This document shows positions 17,323-24,442 of a DNA stretch of 64,000 bases, piece by piece. The DNA comes from Streptomyces sp. TSRI0281 (GTDB lineage: Bacteria > Actinomycetota > Actinomycetes > Streptomycetales > Streptomycetaceae): the NCBI RefSeq assembly GCF_001905125.1, contig NZ_LWLE01000037.1:310001-374000 (forward strand). The letters are read 5' to 3'. Positions within the stretch are counted from its first letter, which is position 1. Each line of letters starts with the position of its first letter. The position numbers were made by a program, and so were the translations under genes. Below the pieces are notes generated by a model. That model ran no database searches. It was not told the origin of the DNA and was given only the letters and a program-made list of their open reading frames with translations.

Positions 17323-18321
17323 TCAGGTCGTCGGGGCGCTCTGCCCGGTGAGTTCGCTCAGGGCGTCGACCGCCATCCTGCGGGCGAGGTCCACCTTGAA
17401 CGCGTTGTCGCGCAGCGGCCGGGCGGCGTCGAGTTCGGCGTCCGCGGCCCGCGCGAACGTGGCCCTCGTGGCGGGTGCGCCCCGCAGGATCCCTTCCGCG
17501 GTGCGGGCGCGCCAGGGTCGGTGGGCGAGTCCGCCGAAGGCCAGTGCGGCGTGCGTGATGCGCCCGTCGCGTACCTGGACGAGCGCGGCGACGGAGGCCA
17601 GGGCGAAGGCGTACGAGGCCCGGTCGCGGGCCTTGCGGTAGAGGGAGACGGCGCCGTCGGGGCGCGGTGGGAGCAGCACGTCGGTGATCAGTTCCCCGGG
17701 CCGGACAACGGTGTCCTGATCCGGGTTCTCGCCGGGGAGCCGATGGAATTCGGTGAGGGGTACGGCCCGTTCGCCCTCGGGTCCGAGCAGCAGGACGGTG
17801 GCGTCGAGCGCGGCCAGGGCGACCGCCATGTCCGACGGGTTGGTGGCGACGCACTCCGCGGAGTGTCCCAGGACCGCGAGGTCCCGGTGGGCGCCCTCGC
17901 GGGCGGGGCAGCCGGAGCCGGGTGAGCGCTTGTTGCAGGGCTTGGAGATGTCCTGGAAGTACGGGCAGCGGGTGCGCTGGAGCAGGTTTCCGCCGGTGGT
18001 GGCCGTGTTGCGGAGCTGTCCCGAGGCACCGGCCAGCAGGGCCTGGGAAAGGGCGGGGTAGTGGACGCGTACGTCCGGATGCGCGGCGAGGTCGCTGTTG
18101 CGCACGGTCGCGCCGATACGCAGGCCGCCGTCCGGGGTACGGGACACCCGGTCCAGCGGCAGTCTGCCGATGTCGATGAGCAGTCCGGGCGTCTCGACCC
18201 CGAGTTTCATCAGGTCGACGAGGTTGGTGCCGCCGCCGAGGAACCGGGAGCCGGGCCGGGCGGCGCCGAGGCGGACGGCCTCGGCGGCGGACGCGGGGCG
18301 CAGGTAGGCGAACGGTTTCAC
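17323..18321 (-). CDS. FAD-binding subunit of a PaoB/YagS-like aldehyde oxidoreductase
   Basis: A 332-aa medium subunit. The N-terminal FAD_binding_5 domain contains FLGGGTNLVDLMK and ATTGGNLLQRTRCPYFQD, and the C-terminal CO_dehydrogenase flavoprotein domain runs from about 225. The cysteine-rich insert CPYF-x6-CNKRSPGSGC is the hallmark of the PaoB subgroup, which binds an additional [4Fe-4S] cluster not found in ordinary xanthine dehydrogenases. The GTG at 18321 overlaps the stop of the [2Fe-2S] subunit gene (GTGA), indicating translational coupling. It passes electrons from the molybdenum centre to the acceptor. Confidence 0.9.
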   Translation of the reverse strand: MKPFAYLRPASAAEAVRLGAARPGSRFLGGGTNLVDLMKLGVETPGLLIDIGRLPLDRVSRTPDGGLRIGATVRNSDLAAHPDVRVHYPALSQALLAGASGQLRNTATTGGNLLQRTRCPYFQDISKPCNKRSPGSGCPAREGAHRDLAVLGHSAECVATNPSDMAVALAALDATVLLLGPEGERAVPLTEFHRLPGENPDQDTVVRPGELITDVLLPPRPDGAVSLYRKARDRASYAFALASVAALVQVRDGRITHAALAFGGLAHRPWRARTAEGILRGAPATRATFARAADAELDAARPLRDNAFKVDLARRMAVDALSELTGQSAPTT

Positions 18322-18899
18322 GGCGCCACGTCCTCGATCGCTTCGACCATGCGGGGGTAGGCGCCGCAACGGCACAGGTTGCCGCTCATGCGCTCGCGGA
18401 TCTCGTCCGCGTCCAGGGCGGCGGGTCCGCCGGGCCCGGTGGACCGGGGGGTGACGTGCGAGGGGAAGCCGTCCGCCGCCTCGCCGAGCATGCCGACGGC
18501 GGAACAGATCTGTCCCGGAGTGCAGTAGCCGCACTGGAGGGCGTCCCGGTCCACGAAGGCCCGCTGCACGGGGTGCGGCGAGTCCCCGTCGGCCAGTCCC
18601 TCGACCGTGGTGACCGAGGCGCCGTCGTGGGCGACGGCCAGCAGCAGACAGCTGTTGGCGCGGCGGCCGTCGACGATCACGGTGCAGGCACCGCACTGCC
18701 CGTGGTCGCAGCCCTTCTTCGCCCCGGTGAGCCCCAGGTGCTCACGCAGCATGTCCAGGACGGTGGTGCGGTGGTCGAGGGTCAGGGTCGTCGCGGTGCC
18801 GTTGACGTACAGGGTGAGGGTGGAGCGCTCGTCGGTCGCCCGGCGCCGTCCGGTGTCGTGGCTTCCGGCGTCCCGCGGCATGGAGTCGAGGGGTTCCAT
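18318..18899 (-). CDS. [2Fe-2S] subunit of a PaoA/YagT-like aldehyde oxidoreductase
   Basis: A 193-aa small subunit with two iron-sulfur clusters. The plant-ferredoxin-type motif KKGCDHGQCGACTVIVDGRRANSC supplies four cysteines, and the C-terminal helical domain motifs LQCGYCTPGQ and GNLCRCGAYPRM supply the other four. A short disordered N-terminal extension (about 28 residues) precedes the fold. It lacks the twin-arginine signal of E. coli PaoA, so the complex is probably cytoplasmic. The ATG at 18899 shares its A with the TGA of the upstream small gene (TGATG), and its stop overlaps the FAD-subunit GTG, so the whole block is one coupled operon. Confidence 0.9.
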   Translation of the reverse strand: MEPLDSMPRDAGSHDTGRRRATDERSTLTLYVNGTATTLTLDHRTTVLDMLREHLGLTGAKKGCDHGQCGACTVIVDGRRANSCLLLAVAHDGASVTTVEGLADGDSPHPVQRAFVDRDALQCGYCTPGQICSAVGMLGEAADGFPSHVTPRSTGPGGPAALDADEIRERMSGNLCRCGAYPRMVEAIEDVAP

Positions 18900-19285
18900 C
18901 AGTGGCTCTCCAGCCGCAGTCGGACTTCTTCCTCCTGGTCACCGGCGGCGGTGCCGACGACCCGTACCGTGAACGCGCCCGTCAGTTGGCTGCGCAATCG
19001 CTCGACGGCCCAGTAGCCGCCCTGCACATCGACCGTGACCGGCGCCGAGAGCCGTGCGGGTTCGGCCGCCGCCTTCGCTTCGGACACGTCGACCGTGGCC
19101 ATCCACACGGTCGGGCGCGGTCCCGGTCCCTCCTGGGGCGCGTCGCTCCCGAGACGGTCGGAGTCGAAGGAGCGGCGCAGCACGTCGAACACGGTCCTCG
19201 CGTCCTCCGTGGCGCATCCGGTCAGCGCGACCACGACTTCGCGGCCCGCCGGGTGGTCTCGACTCTGCTCTCGCGTGCTGTTCAC
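18899..19285 (-). CDS. Hypothetical protein coupled to the aldehyde oxidoreductase operon
   Basis: A 128-aa soluble protein starting with GTG at 19285 after GGAAGGAACC, a good ribosome binding site. The sequence VVVALTGCATEDARTVFDVL then VWMATVDVSEAKAAAEPARL and AVERLRSQLTGAFTVRVVGTA suggests a small alpha/beta fold with about four beta strands. No cofactor or catalytic motif is obvious. Its TGA overlaps the ATG of the [2Fe-2S] subunit (TGATG), so it is produced with the complex and is presumably expressed first. Roles in regulation, assembly or cofactor insertion are possible but unsupported. It does not look like an XdhC/PaoD chaperone, which is larger and has a Rossmann domain. Confidence 0.65.
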   Translation of the reverse strand: MNSTREQSRDHPAGREVVVALTGCATEDARTVFDVLRRSFDSDRLGSDAPQEGPGPRPTVWMATVDVSEAKAAAEPARLSAPVTVDVQGGYWAVERLRSQLTGAFTVRVVGTAAGDQEEEVRLRLESH

Positions 19286-19436
19286 CGTGGTTCCTTCCGC
19301 TGGGTGCCGGGAATTCGGGGACCCCCTCCAGGCTCGCCCAGCAGCCGGCCGGCGGCGACACGAGAGCGCCACCCGGTTCGCCGGACACGGGCCGTGCCCG
19401 GCGAACCGTGATGATCAGCGGGTCATGGAGCCGGGC

Positions 19437-19531
19437 ACACCATATGAAACATTTTTTCTTTTACATCCCCATAAAATATGAATTAACGCAATTAGTTGAC
19501 TGGTAGGCTTTATCCGGGGTATGCGGCATGC
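19437..19531 (+). promoter_or_regulatory. AT-rich promoter region of the DUF6479 gene
   Basis: About 95 bp of strikingly AT-rich DNA lie between the divergent genes. TTGACT at 19496-19501 could be a -35 element. Sequence near 19519-19525 (GTATGCG) would be the -10, placing the transcript start close to the ATG at 19532, where no Shine-Dalgarno sequence is present. The block TATGAATTAAC at 19477-19487 recurs almost exactly at the baeRF3 promoter (TATGAATTGAC, 10138-10148). Confidence 0.35.
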
Positions 19532-19864
19532 ATGGACGTAACGAACGGAGCCCAGGCTTCCCTCGCCACCACGCTCGCGGACGCGGGCGCCCTCGGGGTG
19601 GTGCTGCCCATCGCCGGGGTCGCCGTGGTGGCCGTGCTGATCGGCGCCTTCTGGTGGGGCATGCGCGAACGGGACGCGGAACTGCCGCCTCCGCGCCCCG
19701 ACGAGCAACCGCACATGCCCGATCACCGCAGTCATATCGAGGAGCCCGACGTGCACGGCTCGGACCGGTTTCCCGAGGACGGCCGGGGCCTGTCACCGTA
19801 CGAGCTCGGCGATCACGGCAATGAGGTGATCCCGCCCGACGTGGATCCCCCGCAGAACCGATGA
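19532..19864 (+). CDS. DUF6479 family small membrane protein
   Basis: A 110-aa protein with one membrane helix (LGVVLPIAGVAVVAVLIGAFWWGMRER, about residues 21-47) and an acidic, proline-rich cytoplasmic tail containing PPPRPDEQPHMP and GRGLSPYELGDHGN. This arrangement is characteristic of the Streptomyces DUF6479 family, whose function is unknown. The ATG at 19532 was chosen for family length; it lacks a recognisable ribosome binding site, so a leaderless message is possible. The VOC gene follows after 13 bp and is probably co-transcribed. Confidence 0.75.
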   Translation: MDVTNGAQASLATTLADAGALGVVLPIAGVAVVAVLIGAFWWGMRERDAELPPPRPDEQPHMPDHRSHIEEPDVHGSDRFPEDGRGLSPYELGDHGNEVIPPDVDPPQNR

Positions 19865-19877
19865 AGGCAGTGGGGTC

Positions 19878-20702
19878 ATGAGCGCAAGCGCATCGGGTAC
19901 GGCGCCGGGTCCGGCGCCGCTGACAGGAGCGGGGGCACCGTGCTGGGTCAATCTGATGACCCGCGATCTGGTGGCCGCGCAGCAGTTCTACGGTGACGTG
20001 CTGGGCTGGACGTTCCGCCCGGGGAGGCTCGGCCAGGAGTTCTCCGTCGCACGCCGCGGCGGGGTGCCCGTCGCCGGGATCAGCGCCATGTCGGCCGTCT
20101 ACCAGGTCGCCGTGGCCTGGATGCCGTACTTCGCCGTCGAGGACGCCGATATCGCCTCCGCCCGGATCCGTGAGCGCAGCGGAACGGTGGCGGTGGGCCC
20201 GCTGGCGCTCGGCAAGGGGCGCGGGGCCCTGGCGGCCGACCGGGACGGCGCGGCGTTCGGCCTCTGGGAGCGGACCGCGCCCGCCAGCTCGCCCCCCGCA
20301 CCGGACGACCATTCGCACGCCTGGCTGCGGCTGCGGACCCGGAACGCGTTCGACGCCGCGATCTTCTACGGCGAGGTGCTCGACTGGGCCAGCGGGCGTC
20401 CGGGCTGCTGCGACGTCGCGTACGAGGGGGAAGAGGTCATCGTCCGGTGCGACGGGCGCCCGCTGGCCCGGATCAGCTCCGGAGCGGTGGAAGCCGCCGT
20501 GGACCCCGTGGTGCGCCCGCACTGGCAGGTCCAGTTCCCCGTGGCGGACCTGGCCGAAACGGTCGCGGCGGCGCGACAGCACGGCGGAACGCTGATCGAG
20601 GAGCAGACCGTGCTCCGGGGCCGTGAGGCGACCCTGCGCGACCCGGACGGCGCGCTCTTCACCATCACCGATGTGCGCAGCCCGGCGCTTACGGGCGGCT
20701 GA
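19878..20702 (+). CDS. VOC family protein with two glyoxalase-like domains
   Basis: A 274-aa protein made of two vicinal-oxygen-chelate modules. Module one is about residues 22-130 (CWVNLMTRDLVAAQQFYGDVLGW to GAAFGLWE); module two is about 148-266 (HAWLRLRTRNAFDAAIFYGEVLDW to DPDGALFTITDV). Such tandem VOC proteins in actinomycetes are often called glyoxalase or hydroxylase-like and occasionally bind antibiotics, but no specific substrate residues are recognised. The His/Glu metal ligands are only partly conserved in the first module. The ATG at 19878 follows the DUF6479 stop closely, with AAGG as a weak ribosome binding site. Confidence 0.85.
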   Translation: MSASASGTAPGPAPLTGAGAPCWVNLMTRDLVAAQQFYGDVLGWTFRPGRLGQEFSVARRGGVPVAGISAMSAVYQVAVAWMPYFAVEDADIASARIRERSGTVAVGPLALGKGRGALAADRDGAAFGLWERTAPASSPPAPDDHSHAWLRLRTRNAFDAAIFYGEVLDWASGRPGCCDVAYEGEEVIVRCDGRPLARISSGAVEAAVDPVVRPHWQVQFPVADLAETVAAARQHGGTLIEEQTVLRGREATLRDPDGALFTITDVRSPALTGG

Positions 20703-20707
20703 CCCGG

Positions 20708-21265
20708 TCAGTCCGGCGGGCCGGACCGCCGGTGCGGGGCCGTATCCGCGGCAGCTCGGGCGCGTTCCCAAAGCGGGAACGCGAACCAGCAGATCAGGAA
20801 CCACAGCGCCATGCCGCCCACCAGCCACAGGGCCAGCGCGTTGTGCAGGGTGACACGGAGGATCAGCAGCAGGGCCGAGCACATCGTGCAGAACAGCAGC
20901 ACGAGGCCGAGCACCGTCAGGCGCGAGGCCCAGGTGACCGTCTGCGGTTTCAGCCGGCGGCCGGTGAGCAGCCGGTGGTACGAGACGGGCCCGATGAGTG
21001 TGGCCGCCGTCGCCGCGCCGAGCAGCACCGTCACCACGTAGATGTTGCGGTCGGCCACCGAAAGTTCGGCGAACCGTGGCTGGAAGACCACGGCGAGCAG
21101 AAAGCCGAACAGGATCTGTACGCCGGTCTGGGCGACGCGCAACTCCTGGAGCAGATCGCTCCACCGCCGGTCCGCCCGCTCCTCCTCGGTCTCCTGACGC
21201 CCGCTGTCCGGGTTCTCCCCGCGGTCCGTGCCCGTCTCCCGGGCGCCGCCGGATCTCCGTACCAC
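20708..21265 (-). CDS. DUF6328 family integral membrane protein
   Basis: A 185-aa protein. The N-terminal 45 residues are charged and end ERADRRWSDLLQELRVAQTGVQILFGFLL, the signature of DUF6328. Four membrane helices follow (about 58-78, 88-108, 123-145 and 150-170). The GTG at 21265 has GAGGAGGCAACCG in front, clearly better than any upstream alternative. Function is unknown. The gene converges with the VOC gene, with only 5 bp between the stops, so the transcripts must overlap. Confidence 0.8.
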   Translation of the reverse strand: MVRRSGGARETGTDRGENPDSGRQETEEERADRRWSDLLQELRVAQTGVQILFGFLLAVVFQPRFAELSVADRNIYVVTVLLGAATAATLIGPVSYHRLLTGRRLKPQTVTWASRLTVLGLVLLFCTMCSALLLILRVTLHNALALWLVGGMALWFLICWFAFPLWERARAAADTAPHRRSGPPD

Positions 21266-21458
21266 CGGTTGCCTCCTCACTGCGCCTGTGCGGGTCGGCT
21301 CCCTCACGGTGGGCGAGGTTGCTACGGGTGCCCCCGGTGCCGCGTGGTGAACCCGGTATCTCCAAGGTGACCGCATCACGGGCGTCTCCGCCCGCCGGGA
21401 CGACCGCGGGGCGACGGGCCGCCCGGCGGGCGGAAATCAGCCATCGCATCCTGGGCAC

Positions 21459-21488
21459 TCGACGCCCTTCCGCCCGCGCGCCTAGGAT
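21459..21488 (+). promoter_or_regulatory. Putative promoter of the single-domain VOC gene
   Basis: TCGACG at 21459-21464, an 18-bp spacer and TAGGAT at 21483-21488. TAGGAT matches the favoured Streptomyces -10 form TAGRRT. The transcript would start near 21495, giving a leader of about 77 nt before the GTG at 21572. It is the only plausible element seen in the 306-bp gap 21266-21571. Confidence 0.45.
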
Positions 21489-21571
21489 CACTCGCACGGC
21501 ATCGCGCGTCGGTCACCGGCCGGGTGAGGCGTGGAGGTAGCCCGTGAGATGCCCGTTGGAGGCATTCCACA

Positions 21572-21958
21572 GTGTCAGTCGAGTTGAACCACACCATCGT
21601 TCATTGCCGGAACAATCGGGAATCCGCCGAGTTCCTGGCGCACCTTCTGGACCTGGAGGTCGGGGCGGAATGGGGCCCCTTCATTCCGGTCGTCCTCGCG
21701 AACGGCGTCACCCTGGACTTCGCGACGATTCCCGAGGGTTCGATCACGATGCAGCACTACGCCTTCCTCATTTCGGAGGCGGAGTTCGACACGGCGTTCG
21801 CCCGGATCAAGGAACAGGGCATCGCGTACTACGGCGATCCCCACAAGAAGCTCCCCGGCGAGATCAACCACAATGACGGCGGCCGGGGCGTGTACTTCCT
21901 CGATCCGAGCGGTCATGCCCTGGAGCTCATCACGCGTCCGTACGGCGGCTGGTCGTAG
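21572..21958 (+). CDS. VOC family protein (glyoxalase/bleomycin-resistance fold)
   Basis: A 128-aa single VOC module: NHTIVHCRNNRESAEFLAHLL at the N-terminus supplies the first metal-ligand His, MQHYAFLISEAEFD the second region and VYFLDPSGHALELITRPY the C-terminal Glu. The pattern fits a metal-binding dioxygenase, lyase or thiol-transferase of the glyoxalase superfamily; the substrate is unknown. The GTG start has GGAGG nine bases upstream. A very strong hairpin follows the stop. Confidence 0.85.
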   Translation: MSVELNHTIVHCRNNRESAEFLAHLLDLEVGAEWGPFIPVVLANGVTLDFATIPEGSITMQHYAFLISEAEFDTAFARIKEQGIAYYGDPHKKLPGEINHNDGGRGVYFLDPSGHALELITRPYGGWS

Positions 21959-21985
21959 CCCTCGGACTCCCTGAGCGCGTCAGAA

Positions 21986-22027
21986 CGCGGAGGGCGCCCG
22001 GCCACTGTCGGCCGGGCGCCCTCCGCG
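21986..22027. terminator. Strong 18-bp hairpin terminator
   Basis: CGCGGAGGGCGCCCGGCC at 21986-22003 pairs perfectly with 22010-22027 around the 6-nt loop ACTGTC, followed by CCTTTCTCC. It is located between the convergent VOC and GNAT genes. Confidence 0.85.
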
Positions 22028-22152
22028 CCTTTCTCCCGCCCGTCGGCGCACTCAGGGGGCGCGCCAACGCGGAGCTCGCGAACCTGACCGCCTGACCAGC
22101 GCCCGGGGTCCGGGGTCCGGGGGGACTCTTTCGCGTCCCGGCGGCGGATCGC

Positions 22153-22674
22153 TCAAACGATCGCGAGCATCAGTTCGGGCCGGTCCCACATCACCGCGGG
22201 CGGATTGGCGGCCAGTGTGCCGGTGCGCTCGGCCCCCACGCTGCGGTAGAAACCCTCGGCGGGCGGGTGCGCGACGATGCGCACACCGCTCAGCCCGGCC
22301 CGCCGCGCCTCGTCGCGCAGATGGCCGACGAGGAGCCGCCCGATGCCGAGCCCCTGGGCGTCGTCGGCGACGAACATCAGGTCGAGCTCCGGCGGCGAGA
22401 GGACCAGCGAGTAGAAGCCGAACACCCGGGGGTTGGCAGCTTCGGCTCCGGGGGCGGCGGCATCGGCCCCGGACGTGGCCACGAAGACCTGGTGCGTCTC
22501 GATGTAGTCCGGCCCGACCCGGTAGCCCGCCACCATCGGCGCGTAGGGGCCCTCGTACGCACGCGAGGTCCTGACCAACCGGGTGAGCCGCTTGGCGTCG
22601 CCCGCCGTCGCCCGCCGGATCACCACGCCGTCGCGGTGCGGGCCGCCCCGGGAGGTCGTCATGCTTGACGTCAT
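22153..22674 (-). CDS. GNAT family N-acetyltransferase
   Basis: A 173-aa acetyltransferase. Acetyl-CoA binding motif A is seen in DLMFVADDAQGLGIGRLLVGHLRDEAR (Q/R-x-x-G-x-G/A pattern as QGLGIG), and PAEGFYRSVGAERTG provides motif B. The substrate is unknown; similar small GNAT proteins acetylate amines or antibiotics. The ATG at 22674 lies inside a 9-bp inverted repeat and has no Shine-Dalgarno sequence, and a second in-frame ATG at 22662 is a possible alternative. The upstream gene (DUF1206) ends 33 bp away on the same strand. Confidence 0.8.
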   Translation of the reverse strand: MTSSMTTSRGGPHRDGVVIRRATAGDAKRLTRLVRTSRAYEGPYAPMVAGYRVGPDYIETHQVFVATSGADAAAPGAEAANPRVFGFYSLVLSPPELDLMFVADDAQGLGIGRLLVGHLRDEARRAGLSGVRIVAHPPAEGFYRSVGAERTGTLAANPPAVMWDRPELMLAIV

Positions 22675-22690
22675 ACAGGAAGTATGACGT
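22668..22690. promoter_or_regulatory. Perfect 9-bp inverted repeat over the GNAT start
   Basis: ACGTCATAC at 22668-22676 and GTATGACGT at 22682-22690 are separated by AGGAA. The site covers the first start codon of the GNAT gene, so a bound dimeric regulator would block transcription initiation or read-through from DUF1206. It looks like a TetR- or MarR-type operator rather than a terminator because the stem is AT-rich. Confidence 0.5.
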
Positions 22691-22707
22691 ATCGGTCAGG
22701 TGGGCAC

Positions 22708-23547
22708 TCACAGTCGGCGCCAGCGGGCGGAGGCGAACGAGAACACCCCGAACAGCACGAGGCCGAAGGCGACCGCGATCAGCAGCCATGGACCCGCGGG
22801 GGTCATGGCGAAGCTGCGGAGCGTCTCGTCGACCCCCTTGGCCTCGTCCGGTTCGAAGCGGACCGCCGCGACCACGACGAAGAGACCCGCCGCGGCGAAC
22901 ACGGCACCGCGCGCCACTCCCCCGCCGACGCCGAGCACCGTGACCGCCCGCTCGGTCCGGCGGCTCATCGCGCCCGTGTCCAGGCGGCGCAGGAAGCGCC
23001 TCAGCCCCGCGCGCCCCGCGAGTACGACGCCGACGCCGATCAGCACACAGCCCGCGGCGCCCACCATGACCTGCCCGTAGGGGAGTTCCAGCGCCTTGGC
23101 CGTCCAGTCGCGCGACTGGGCGTCACCGTCGGCCCCCTGGCCCTGCCCGGCCGCGTAGACGGCCGTTCCCCAGCCGACGGAGACATAGAAGACGGCCCGG
23201 CCCGCGTCCAGCAGCCGCGAACCCGCCTGCTTGGCGCCGCCGCCCTTGCCACGGACGGCGCGGGAGCCCCGCCACAGGGCCATGCCCGCGAAACCGACGA
23301 CCAGTGTCCACAGCATCGCGTTGCCGAACGGCTGCGCGGCGACCTGCCCCAGCGCACCCTGCCGGTCGGCCTGCTCCCCGCGGTCGCCGAGACCGATCCG
23401 GGCCGCCAGGACCCCTATGAGGACATAGACGACGCCGCGGGCCATGAATCCCGCCCGGCCTGCGGCGGTGAACGTCTCGCGCCGGGCGGAGCGTCTGCCT
23501 GCCCGTTTCGCCCCACCACGTCGCCCATGGGCGTGCGCTGATGTCAC
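22708..23547 (-). CDS. DUF1206 membrane protein
   Basis: A 279-aa integral membrane protein built from three copies of the DUF1206 repeat, each with two helices. The repeats begin near GRAGFMARGVVYVLIGVLAA, DAGRAVFYVSVGWGTAVYAA and GVARGAVFAAAGLFVVVAAV. The conserved RxGxxARGxVY-type signature opens repeat one. Function is unknown across the family. The GTG at 23547 is chosen because AAGGAGG lies five bases upstream; an ATG 15 bp earlier is possible but its spacing is poorer. A purine-rich tract lies between this gene and the next one upstream. Confidence 0.85.
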   Translation of the reverse strand: MTSAHAHGRRGGAKRAGRRSARRETFTAAGRAGFMARGVVYVLIGVLAARIGLGDRGEQADRQGALGQVAAQPFGNAMLWTLVVGFAGMALWRGSRAVRGKGGGAKQAGSRLLDAGRAVFYVSVGWGTAVYAAGQGQGADGDAQSRDWTAKALELPYGQVMVGAAGCVLIGVGVVLAGRAGLRRFLRRLDTGAMSRRTERAVTVLGVGGGVARGAVFAAAGLFVVVAAVRFEPDEAKGVDETLRSFAMTPAGPWLLIAVAFGLVLFGVFSFASARWRRL

Positions 23548-23674
23548 GTCGGCCTCCTTCATCTCCTGGTTCGCAGCACGGTTACGTACAACGCGAGTGC
23601 CCGGAGCGAGGACTTCGATGCATGGGACGTGGGCCGGCCCGGCTCCGACGGGTCCTGCGGGCAGCAGACAGGCT

Positions 23675-23727
23675 GGGGGCAGGAAGGGAAGGGCGAGAGG
23701 GAGGGAAGGAGACCGAAGGGGGCGAAC
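23675..23727. repeat. Purine-rich tract upstream of DUF1206
   Basis: About 53 bases composed almost wholly of A and G on the plus strand (GGAAGGGAAGG-type blocks). The tract sits in the 183-bp gap between the DUF1206 start and the DUF1992 stop. No gene is evident there. Confidence 0.6.
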
Positions 23728-23730
23728 GTG

Positions 23731-24135
23731 TCAGGCGCGGCCGTGCTCGGCGCGCCATTCCTGGACGGCAGCCTCGACGTCGAAGGGCGTGAGGTTCAGC
23801 GGCGGCCCCGCGGGCGGCATCAGGATCGCCTTCCGGATCTTTTCGTTCACCTCGGTCAGGATCCGCCGCACCTCGGCCTCGTTCCTGGCTCCGGGCACCG
23901 CGTCGCGGGCGTCCTCCGCCTCTTTGCGCAGTGCCAGGGCCGGCGGCAGTACGGACAGGCCCTCACGCTGCATCTTCGCCTTGATCCACCACGCCTCGTC
24001 GTACGGGCGTTCCAGGCCGGCGAGCGGCTTGCCGAAACCGGGCAGCCGGGAGAAGTCGCCACGCTGTTCGGCCTCGCGGATCTGCTTGTCGACCCAGGAT
24101 TCGAAACTGACCCCGGCAGGCTTCCGTTCCGTCAC
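23731..24135 (-). CDS. DUF1992 (DnaJ-homologue subfamily C28-like) protein
   Basis: A 134-aa soluble helical protein containing the DUF1992 core: FESWVDKQIREAEQRGDFSRLPGFGKPL then DEAWWIKAKMQREGL and NEKIRKAILMPPAGPPLNL. This domain occurs in eukaryotic DNAJC28 and as a free-standing bacterial protein; biochemical function is not established. The GTG at 24135 is preceded by CGAGAGGGGCACGCG. The stretch upstream in the same frame belongs to a decayed neighbour. The family identity is firm. Confidence 0.85.
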   Translation of the reverse strand: MTERKPAGVSFESWVDKQIREAEQRGDFSRLPGFGKPLAGLERPYDEAWWIKAKMQREGLSVLPPALALRKEAEDARDAVPGARNEAEVRRILTEVNEKIRKAILMPPAGPPLNLTPFDVEAAVQEWRAEHGRA

Positions 24136-24159
24136 CGCGTGCCCCTCTCGAAGGACTTC

Positions 24160-24430
24160 CGATCCGGCACATTCACGATACACAGACCGGCACAGCAGGT
24201 AGGTGCCCTCGCTGGGTGCGGTCGCCGTGAAGGAACCTCCGGGCCGGGTCCCCCCTCGTTCGGGTGGACGTGCAGAGAGGCCAGGTCGCCCGAGCGCACG
24301 GCGCCGAGGTGCCCGTACGCCCCGAGATGGGCTGGAGGTCGGTGACCGGGCGGCCGTCCCTGCTCACGGTGAGCTTGAGCCCGCCCGGCTCTCCGGCGCG
24401 CAGGACCCCCAGGGGGTATTGAGCCAAGCT
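24160..24430 (-). pseudogene. C-terminal remnant of a secreted protein domain
   Basis: Three overlapping frames on the minus strand give consecutive pieces of one domain. VLRAGEPGGLKLTVSRDGRP and VTDLQPISG come first, then after a shift AYGHLGAVRSGDLASLHVHPNEG, then after another FTATAPSEGTYLLC. Together they resemble the C-terminal beta domain of secreted Streptomyces proteins that reads as RDGRPVTDLQPYLGAYGHLVALR, followed by a HVHP motif and FTATAP. At least two frameshifts and the lack of any N-terminal part show that it is dead. It fills most of the 307-bp gap between DUF1992 and the phosphatase gene. The parent gene is not recognised with certainty. Confidence 0.6.
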
Positions 24431-24442
24431 CGGGGGCAGCCC

